From: Guptibacillus spartinae
GTDB lineage: Bacteria > Bacillota > Bacilli > Bacillales > Guptibacillaceae
NCBI RefSeq assembly: GCF_028610625.1
Contig: NZ_JAQQWU010000005.1
Coordinates: forward strand, 62,001-126,000
Direction: 5' to 3'
DNA: 64,000 nt
This document shows positions 58,175 to 64,000 of this stretch, piece by piece. The stretch's first letter is position 1, and each line of letters starts with the position of its first letter. A program made the position numbers and the translations under genes. Below the pieces are notes generated by a model. The model worked only from the letters and a program-made list of their open reading frames with translations, did not search any database and was not told where the DNA came from.

Positions 58175-58238
58175 ACAGTAGCCCCGACCGGCATCTACGT
58201 CTCGAGACCTAGTTAAACTTTAGACCGGGGACTGCTGT
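58175..58238 (+). promoter_or_regulatory. Structured element upstream of the RND exporter
   Basis: ACAGTAGCCCC (58175-58185) can pair with GGGGACTGCTGT (58227-58238). Between them are GACCGG/AGACC and the perfect palindrome GTCTCGAGAC (58199-58208). It may be a leader hairpin or a pair of operators; it lies 90 nt before the start at 58328. Confidence 0.45.
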
Positions 58239-58327
58239 GGTTTCCAAGTAAATACAGTAAATTGAGTATGTACGAGGACGGCGTTTCAAAGCGGACTCAC
58301 TATTTTAAGGAAACCGGGGGAAACTGT

Positions 58328-61300
58328 ATGACTTCAATAACAAATTGGGCATTTAGAAACAAGGCTGCAATGACATTGTTTATTATCATTACACTGTTAG
58401 TCGGGGTGGTTAGCTACTTTCTCTTGCCAATGGAATTTTTGCCTGAAGCGGATAACCCGCAGGTAACGGTTGTCACACTTGGTCAGGGATATGACGCTGG
58501 GTCGATGACGTCTTCCGTCACAGAGCCTGTGGAACAAGCAGTGGCATCGATCAATGGGAAAACATCGGTGCTTTCAACTACTGGGGAAGGATTTTCGCAG
58601 ATCGTTATTAACTTTGATGCCAAAACGAATATGAAAGAAGCGAAAAACAATGTGCAAGACGCTCTTTCCTCTCTTTCCTTTCCTGAAGGTGTTGGGAAGC
58701 CACAGGTATCGCAACTGAACACAACGATGATTCCAGTTGGGCAAGTGTCCATCACGTTTGAAGATGGGTTATCAAAAGCAAATATTGATCAAGTGAATGA
58801 AACATTTAAACCTCTGTTTGAAAATGAAGAGAGCTTATCAGCTGCAAGCATTGTTGGCGATAGCGGCTCTCGCATTCAAATTAATCTTGATGAAGAGAAG
58901 CTGACCAAACTTCAAATTCCAGTGAATGCGGTAATGGGTGTTCTTCAGGGACAAAACGTTTCCGCTACTGCCGGAAGTAGTAACATCGATGGTCAGAAAA
59001 GCACAATTACGGTCACGGATAATCTTACATCGATTGACGCACTGAAAAATTTACCCATTCCTCTCCAAATTCCAGATGCGCCAGAAGTTCAACTTAAGGA
59101 TATTGCATCTGTCGAGGAGGTTAAATCCGAAAAAATGATCGCGCGTGTTGACGGAAAAGAAGCCGTCGCAGTTGTCCTTTTTAAAGAAAGTGACGCCAGT
59201 GCGGTTACGGCTGGAAATGAAGTGGAAGAAACAGTCAAAAAAATCAATAAAGATTATCCTTCCGTAGAAGCGACGACGCTTTTTACAACAGGTGATATGG
59301 TGAAAAATTCAGTTACAAGCATGGCTCGTGAAGTTGGGCTTGGCGCCCTGTTTGCTACGCTCGTCATTCTGTTATTTCTTCGGAAATTTAAACCGACACT
59401 CATTACGGCAATTTCAATTCCGCTCTCACTGGCTATTACGCTCCTTCTTCTCTGGCTATCAGGCGTAACTTTGAATATCTTAACGCTTGGCGGAGTGGCA
59501 GTAGCGGTGGGACGTCTCGTCGATGATAGTATCGTTGTCGTAGAGAACATTTTCAGGCGCAGTCAAAATGAAAAACTTTCAAAACAAATGGTGCTAGAAG
59601 CAACAAAGGAAGTATCCCGTGCTATTACCTCTTCGACCCTTATTACCGTTGCGGTATTTTTACCAATGGGACTTGTAAACGGATCGCTTAAAGCTTTTCT
59701 GCTTCCATTTGGACTTACTGTAACGTATTCTTTGCTTGCTTCATTACTAGTTGCTTTAACGGTCGTTCCGCTCTTAAGCAGAGTGATGTTAAAGAACACA
59801 ACCTTGCCAGCACACAAAACACCTGATCGCTACCTAGGCGTCTTGCGCTGGTCGCTCAATCATAAATTTGTCCCTATTTTGCTAGCGGTACTCGTCTTCG
59901 GTGGCTCGATTGCCCTTTACATGACGATGCCAAAAGCAGCTACCGGTGCAAATGATGCTTCCATGGTATCTGTCAGCATGGTCTTTCCAAGCGCCACTCC
60001 TGAGGAAACAAAGCAGGATCGTATGGTGGATTTTGAAAAAACGCTAGCTGACTTTGAAGGTTATGATCATATGATTACGCAATATGGATCAAGCGAAGCA
60101 GATGCCCAGTACGGCCAGGTAAGCGATCCAGATACCGTTAACTACACGTTCATCATGAAAGAAGATGCGGATGCGGAGACATTTATCGATCAAGTTAATG
60201 AGGCGAAAAAGGATGAAAAGAACGTAACAATTGAAGCGAGTCCTTCATCCATGTTTGGCGGGTCTTCCAACTCTTCCATTACGTATGATGTGGTTGGAAA
60301 CAATGCGAATGAAATTCTAACCGCTTCTGATCAATTGATGGAAGAAATGAAAGAAGTGGACGGTGTCCAGAAAGTTTCAAGCAACCAGGATAAAACCTCT
60401 CCCGTCTACACGATTCAAGTAAACACGGAAAAAGCCAATGCCCAGCAGACAGCCATGCAAATTCGAAGCCTGGTTAGTCCTCAGCCAATCGGGTCCATTG
60501 AGCTGAAAGAACAACAAACGCCAGTCTTTATTCATGCTGGAATTGATCCGGACTCGCTTTCGGAACTGAACGATCTTACACTCGCAACCGCAAATGGGGT
60601 TGTCCCACTTTCCCAAGTTGCATCCATTACGAAAGAAGAAAAGCCGAGCACGGTTCTTCATAAAGATGGGGATTTGTATGCGAGAATTACAGCAGAAGTT
60701 ACACCTGAAAAACTTTCAGTTATTGCACAAGATATTGATGAAAAAGTACAGGATCTTGATTTACCAAGTAGCATCACGCTTGATACAGGCGGTGCTTCAC
60801 AGCAGCAGGCTGATGACTTTAAAGATCTTGGCATCACCATGTTAGCTTCCATATTAATCGTCTACTTAATTATGGTGCTCACTTTTAAAACGCTTCGCGC
60901 ACCACTTGCGATCCTCATGACACTTCCACTAGCCTCCATTGGAGCTGTGCTAGGTTTGCTCATTTCCGGTGTTCCGGCAGATGCTACCGCACTAATTGGC
61001 GCATTAATGCTCATCGGAATAGTTGTTACAAACGCCATCGTGTTAATTGATCGCGTGAAACAAAATGAAGAAACGATGATCATTCGTGACGCCATTATGG
61101 AAGCTTGTAGCACGCGTCTTCGTCCGGTCATTATGACAGCGATCGCCACCATTTGTGCGATGCTTCCACTCTTATTCGGTCATGCTGAAGATGGCAGTCT
61201 TGTCTCAAAATCTCTTGCAGTTGTTGTTATTGGTGGACTTTCAGGAGCTACGGTCCTGACACTTGTGATCGTGCCTGTGTTTTACGAATTGCTTTATTTT

Positions 61301-61360
61301 AGAAAATCAAAAAAGCAGCGTAAGCATGACATCGTTGTCGATGAAAAGGTCGCCAATTAG
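58328..61360 (+). CDS. swrC: RND-family efflux transporter (SwrC/YerP-like)
   Basis: A 1010-residue proton-driven exporter with 12 predicted membrane segments: TM1 at about 10-30, a large extracytoplasmic loop (about 35-310), TM2-6, a second loop (about 520-825), and TM8-12. The N-terminal FRNKAAMTLFIIITLLVGVVSYFLLPMEFLPEADNPQVTV, GRLVDDSIVVVENIFRR after TM4 and the C-terminal RLRPVIMTAIATICAMLPL are RND marks. The closest well-known Gram-positive relative is SwrC of B. subtilis, which exports surfactin. No membrane-fusion protein gene is present, as usual in Firmicutes. ATG at 58328 follows GGGGGAAACTGT; the longer frame adds 22 unsupported residues. Confidence 0.92.
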   Translation: MTSITNWAFRNKAAMTLFIIITLLVGVVSYFLLPMEFLPEADNPQVTVVTLGQGYDAGSMTSSVTEPVEQAVASINGKTSVLSTTGEGFSQIVINFDAKTNMKEAKNNVQDALSSLSFPEGVGKPQVSQLNTTMIPVGQVSITFEDGLSKANIDQVNETFKPLFENEESLSAASIVGDSGSRIQINLDEEKLTKLQIPVNAVMGVLQGQNVSATAGSSNIDGQKSTITVTDNLTSIDALKNLPIPLQIPDAPEVQLKDIASVEEVKSEKMIARVDGKEAVAVVLFKESDASAVTAGNEVEETVKKINKDYPSVEATTLFTTGDMVKNSVTSMAREVGLGALFATLVILLFLRKFKPTLITAISIPLSLAITLLLLWLSGVTLNILTLGGVAVAVGRLVDDSIVVVENIFRRSQNEKLSKQMVLEATKEVSRAITSSTLITVAVFLPMGLVNGSLKAFLLPFGLTVTYSLLASLLVALTVVPLLSRVMLKNTTLPAHKTPDRYLGVLRWSLNHKFVPILLAVLVFGGSIALYMTMPKAATGANDASMVSVSMVFPSATPEETKQDRMVDFEKTLADFEGYDHMITQYGSSEADAQYGQVSDPDTVNYTFIMKEDADAETFIDQVNEAKKDEKNVTIEASPSSMFGGSSNSSITYDVVGNNANEILTASDQLMEEMKEVDGVQKVSSNQDKTSPVYTIQVNTEKANAQQTAMQIRSLVSPQPIGSIELKEQQTPVFIHAGIDPDSLSELNDLTLATANGVVPLSQVASITKEEKPSTVLHKDGDLYARITAEVTPEKLSVIAQDIDEKVQDLDLPSSITLDTGGASQQQADDFKDLGITMLASILIVYLIMVLTFKTLRAPLAILMTLPLASIGAVLGLLISGVPADATALIGALMLIGIVVTNAIVLIDRVKQNEETMIIRDAIMEACSTRLRPVIMTAIATICAMLPLLFGHAEDGSLVSKSLAVVVIGGLSGATVLTLVIVPVFYELLYFRKSKKQRKHDIVVDEKVAN

Positions 61361-61425
61361 CAACTCTCCCACCGTATCCGGTCCAGGATACGGTGGTTTC
61401 TTCGACAAATATCTCGAAATAAAAC

Positions 61426-61441
61426 ATCTTGACTTCAAGAT
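61426..61441. promoter_or_regulatory. MarR/MhqR-like operator upstream of the YceI gene
   Basis: ATCTTGACTTCAAGAT has perfect 7-bp arms and resembles the ATCTCGA-TCGAGAT boxes bound by MhqR-type regulators in B. subtilis. Half-sites ATCTCGAA (about 61411) and ATATCTTTAA (about 61451) flank it. Confidence 0.6.
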
Positions 61442-61457
61442 AAAAATGAGATATCTT
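61429..61457 (+). promoter_or_regulatory. Promoter of the YceI gene
   Basis: TTGACT (61429-61434), a 17-bp spacer and TATCTT (61452-61457). The -35 box lies inside the palindrome, so a bound regulator would repress it. Confidence 0.65.
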
Positions 61458-61501
61458 TAATTCATACTAAAAAGCACACATTCTTGAGGAGGAATTTTAT
61501 T

Positions 61502-62032
61502 ATGACAACTTTAACACTTGATCAGGTTCACAGCAGTTTAGATTTTCAAATTAAGCATATGATGGTTTCAAAAGCAAAAGGGGAATTTACGAACTTTAAC
61601 GTTGATTTCACTGGCGATCTAAATGATCTTACAGCTGCAAGCATTAAAGTCACTATACCAGTAAAATCGATCAACACAGGTAATGAAGACCGTGACGCTC
61701 ACCTTCGCTCTGGTGATTTCTTTGAAGCAGATCACTATCCAAACATGGTGTTTGTTAGTAAGTCTATTACGAAGAAATCTGATGATGAATATGTCGTTAC
61801 AGGCGACTTTACAATAAAAGGGGTTACGAAAGAAGAAACCTTTACTGTTGAATATAACGGTAAATCGAAAAGCCCATTAGATGGAAGCACTGTTGCCGGC
61901 TTTGATGTTTCTGGGAAAATCAACCGTGAAGCATATGGCATGACTTACAATGCAGCGATAGAAACTGGCGGTTTCTTGCTTGGCAAAGATGTTAAGTTTG
62001 AAGGTAACTTCGAATTTGTTGTGGCTGAATAA
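61502..62032 (+). CDS. YceI-family lipid-binding-like protein
   Basis: A 176-residue beta-barrel (lipocalin-like) protein: TLDQVHSSLDFQIKHMMVSKAKGEFTNFNVDFTGDL at the start, AASIKVTIPVKSINTGNEDRDAHLRSGDFFEADHYPNMVFVS in the middle and GKINREAYGMTYNAAIETGGFLLGKDVKFEGNFEF at the end. YceI proteins bind isoprenoid or amphiphilic molecules. No signal peptide is present, as in many Bacillus members, so it stays in the cytoplasm. ATG at 61502 follows GAGGAGG. The MhqR-like box suggests induction by electrophiles or quinones. Confidence 0.93.
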   Translation: MTTLTLDQVHSSLDFQIKHMMVSKAKGEFTNFNVDFTGDLNDLTAASIKVTIPVKSINTGNEDRDAHLRSGDFFEADHYPNMVFVSKSITKKSDDEYVVTGDFTIKGVTKEETFTVEYNGKSKSPLDGSTVAGFDVSGKINREAYGMTYNAAIETGGFLLGKDVKFEGNFEFVVAE

Positions 62033-62036
62033 AAAT

Positions 62037-62072
62037 CAACCTCATCCCACTTATAAAGGGATGAGGTTTTTC
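62037..62072. terminator. Bidirectional terminator
   Basis: AACCTCATCCC (62038-62048) pairs with GGGATGAGGTT (62058-62068), followed by T5. It lies between the convergent YceI and VOC genes. Confidence 0.9.
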
Positions 62073-62081
62073 ATTGTCTAG

Positions 62082-62486
62082 TTAGCCTTCTTCGCCCATA
62101 TGCATCACTTCCCATAGATGTCCATCAACATCCTGAAAGCTCCAGCTGTACATAAAGCCGTGATCCATAACGTCATTTGAGGGCTTACCACCGGCAATGA
62201 TCGCACGACGGACAATCTCATCCACTTCATCACGACTTTCTGCTGAAATCGCCATAATGACCTCTGTAGAAGAATTTGCATTCACAAGCTCTTTGTCAGT
62301 AAAGGTTTGAAAGAACTCTTCAACGAGTAGCATCACAAACGTATTCTCATTGAGGATCATGCATGTAGCATTCTTATCAGTAAATTGCGGATTGAATTCA
62401 AAACCTATTTCATTGAAAAATGTGATGGATCTCTCAAGATCCTTCACTGGTAAGTTAACAAACACCTGCTTCGCTGTTCGAACCAT
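62082..62486 (-). CDS. VOC-superfamily (glyoxalase-fold) protein
   Basis: A 134-residue protein: QVFVNLPVKDLERSITFFNEIGFEFNPQFTD at the start and YSWSFQDVDGHLWEVMHMG at the end, with VMLLVEEFFQTF between. The final glutamate (WEVM) is the usual metal ligand. The group includes many unassigned proteins of bacilli similar to PhnB/glyoxalase. AGAGGTGATAAG precedes the ATG. It is monocistronic. Confidence 0.9.
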   Translation of the reverse strand: MVRTAKQVFVNLPVKDLERSITFFNEIGFEFNPQFTDKNATCMILNENTFVMLLVEEFFQTFTDKELVNANSSTEVIMAISAESRDEVDEIVRRAIIAGGKPSNDVMDHGFMYSWSFQDVDGHLWEVMHMGEEG

Positions 62487-62624
62487 CTTATCACCTCTAA
62501 TAAGGAATATAGCATGTTAATTCTCTACTGACTCCACACTTTCCTTTTCGTATGTAAAAGTTTCTTTAAACTGTAATAGCCAGACCTCCATCGTTAAATA
62601 CTACCTGTAAAGGAGGTCTTCATC

Positions 62625-63179
62625 ATGGATCGCGAGAAGCAATTTGAGCACATCGTATCGTTAAAAAAGGAACTGGAGAGTACGACAATTCAGTACTGGC
62701 GCCAGTTCTCTGACTATAGCACGTGGCAATTCTGGGTCATCTTAGCGATGCTCATTATCCCTTTGATCGTACTGTTTCTGTTTATTGACCGTAAGAAAAT
62801 CTTTCTTCTCGGTTTTTTTGGTTTTTCCGTTCACGTTCTCGCTGCCTATTTAGATGCTTTAGGAGTACGAAAATCCTGGTGGGATTATCCTTATATCGCC
62901 ATCCCACAACTGCCATCAAGCGTTAGTATCGACGCTTCTTTCATTCCAGTTTGTTTTGTTTTTCTCTATCAGTGGTGCCTAAATAAGGAGAAAAATTATT
63001 GGCTATATGGAACGCTTTCAGCCATTGCATTTACATTTATCTTTAAACCACTGTTAATTGGCTTACACTTATTTGAGCTATATACGAACTGGTTCGTCTT
63101 GTTAGCTGCCTATTTATTCGTCATTTATGCTGCAAAATTATTGACCGATCTCTTTATTAAGCTGTCAGAAAGGGCATAG
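62625..63179 (+). CDS. CBO0543-like membrane protein
   Basis: A 184-residue protein with an N-terminal cytoplasmic helix (EKQFEHIVSLKKELESTTIQYWRQFSDYSTWQFW) and five membrane segments (about 35-52, 56-76, 96-114, 121-141 and 150-170). The spacing and the WWDYPYIAIPQLP loop recall the CBO0543 family common in Bacillaceae, whose function is unknown. AAAGGAGGTCTTCATC precedes the ATG. It is monocistronic. Confidence 0.8.
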   Translation: MDREKQFEHIVSLKKELESTTIQYWRQFSDYSTWQFWVILAMLIIPLIVLFLFIDRKKIFLLGFFGFSVHVLAAYLDALGVRKSWWDYPYIAIPQLPSSVSIDASFIPVCFVFLYQWCLNKEKNYWLYGTLSAIAFTFIFKPLLIGLHLFELYTNWFVLLAAYLFVIYAAKLLTDLFIKLSERA

Positions 63180-63188
63180 AATTTGTTT

Positions 63189-63737
63189 TCATGCTCTTTC
63201 GTCATTGTAGTGCTTATCTTCTTCAACGATTTCGAGAATCCCCACTCTTTTTTCTAGCTCTTCAAGAAGAAGCTCCTTTTCCTTTAAATGAGAAAAAACA
63301 ATATTATAGCGAGGATATCCCATCTTTACACTCATTCGGGAAAGTTTTGCTACCTTTTTAGGCATGAGGCTTGCGTAACGCTCTTCATCCTTTAAAACTA
63401 ATCCAATAAACGTATTACTTTCAATCTGATAAGGAAGACAGCCTTCAATATCTTCCCATGGAAAGGTAATCTTTTCTGATGGTACAACGTAAAGTTGTAA
63501 AGATTCGGGTGTCATCACAACATGAGGTTCACCGGTCATTAGTTTCTTTGCATGCATCGTAAGAAAGAATAGAAAAAAAACGCCACAAATGAGCAAAATT
63601 AAGGCAATGAAGAAGCTTCCTTCTTCAAATAGAACATAGGAAAAGTACACTCCCGCTCCTCCAAATAACAAACTTCCAATCGTTAATAGTAGTAATCTCC
63701 CTTTTGATTCATAAAACGATATTGTTGCATCTTTCAC
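63189..63737 (-). CDS. STM3941-like membrane protein
   Basis: A 182-residue protein with two membrane segments near the N-terminus (about 14-33 and 37-57), followed by a PH-like soluble domain (MTPESLQLYVVPSEKITFPWEDIEGCLPYQIESNTFIGLVLKDEE). This fits the STM3941 family of unknown function. I chose a GTG start at 63737, with AGGAGG 7 nt upstream and product KDATISFYESKGR; the longer ATG frame has no site. It diverges from the germination gene at 63907. Confidence 0.8.
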   Translation of the reverse strand: MKDATISFYESKGRLLLLTIGSLLFGGAGVYFSYVLFEEGSFFIALILLICGVFFLFFLTMHAKKLMTGEPHVVMTPESLQLYVVPSEKITFPWEDIEGCLPYQIESNTFIGLVLKDEERYASLMPKKVAKLSRMSVKMGYPRYNIVFSHLKEKELLLEELEKRVGILEIVEEDKHYNDERA

Positions 63738-63906
63738 TACTTCTCCTCCTCTAAAAGGTAAATTTACCTTTTTATACCCCTGTTCCATGCAACTAAATCC
63801 ATTATTTTCTAAATAATAGAAACGGAAATAGCCAATGAATCGCATGTTTTGATCGATGCTGGGGATAGTAGTAGTAATGGCGGGACGGATCGGAGATGGA
63901 GTAGAG

Positions 63907-64000
63907 ATGAAAACGAGCCAGCAAATTAATTCTGTTCAATTTCTCTTTATCATTTTCCAGACACAAGTGGGTGTAGGCATCCTTTCCTTACCAAGCACAC
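63907..64000 (+). CDS. GerAB/GerKB-type spore germination permease, partial (5' end only)
   Basis: The window ends 94 nt into this gene. The 31 codons present read MKTSQQINSVQFLFIIFQTQ followed by VGVGILSLPST, the typical N-terminus and first membrane segment of the germinant-receptor B subunit family (APC-fold permeases in the spore inner membrane). GGAGATGGAGTAGAG precedes the ATG. A GerA-type operon normally includes A and C subunits, which would lie beyond the window. Confidence 0.8.
   Translation, partial: MKTSQQINSVQFLFIIFQTQVGVGILSLPST

Overview
The window reads as chromosomal DNA of an endospore-forming member of the Bacillaceae (low-GC Gram-positive), perhaps near Pseudalkalibacillus/Alkalihalobacillus. 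The evidence is strong AAGGAGG-type ribosome binding sites, frequent TTG and GTG starts, U-tailed hairpin terminators, and spore functions: YheC/YheD-family ATP-grasp proteins, a CotA-type coat laccase, and the start of a GerAB/GerKB-type germinant receptor permease at the right end. I saw no rRNA, tRNA, CRISPR array, intact insertion sequence or intact prophage.

Layout. 0.2-8 kb: aspartase, a small orphan protein, then a cluster of two Mur-ligase paralogues (MurF-like, MurE-like) and two YheC/YheD ATP-grasp ligases. 8-20 kb: an SSS-family symporter, an orphan PD-(D/E)XK-like protein, membrane proteins of unknown role, a membrane-anchored esterase, a 2H phosphoesterase, CotA-type laccase, an XRE-regulator/membrane-protein operon with a perfect palindromic operator, and a TetR repressor with three copies of its likely operator. 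20-29 kb: alkyladenine DNA glycosylase, HIT protein, EamA transporter, S9 peptidase, an ABC-F protein behind a long leader that looks like an attenuator, LysR regulator, methyltransferase and VOC protein. 29.5-50 kb: an accessory region rich in GNAT acetyltransferases (intact and decayed), phosphotransferases, NTF2-like proteins, an ECF sigma factor with a YciI/DGPF partner, a lone phage-type amidase, a NUDIX gene behind a ykkC-class riboswitch, a GDPD, and a TetR/YhgE-like/FAD-monooxygenase unit. 50-64 kb: YcaQ-like glycosylase, MDR dehydrogenase and VOC pair, YdcF-like protein, an OpuC-type compatible-solute ABC transporter operon, an SwrC-type RND exporter, YceI under a MarR/MhqR-like box, VOC, CBO0543-like and STM3941-like proteins, and the GerKB start.

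The most unusual signals are non-coding. Three intergenic regions hold short motifs iterated at almost exactly 20-bp spacing with unconserved DNA between: TATTGGCTAA-type at 1771-1821, TTTTCGCGGAA-type at 8161-8252 and TATTG(G/T)CCAA-type at 58024-58114. Two unrelated core words share the same two-helical-turn period, which suggests phased protein-binding arrays or a repeat system I cannot name. A second recurrent element, GTGCCTG(T/G)(C/T)..., sits just upstream of the start codons of at least four minus-strand genes. The riboswitch upstream of the NUDIX gene matches the ykkC family; NUDIX-linked members of that family are known to sense nucleoside diphosphates.

Many start codons given here are internal to the longest open frame; they were chosen by ribosome binding site spacing and are explained in each entry.
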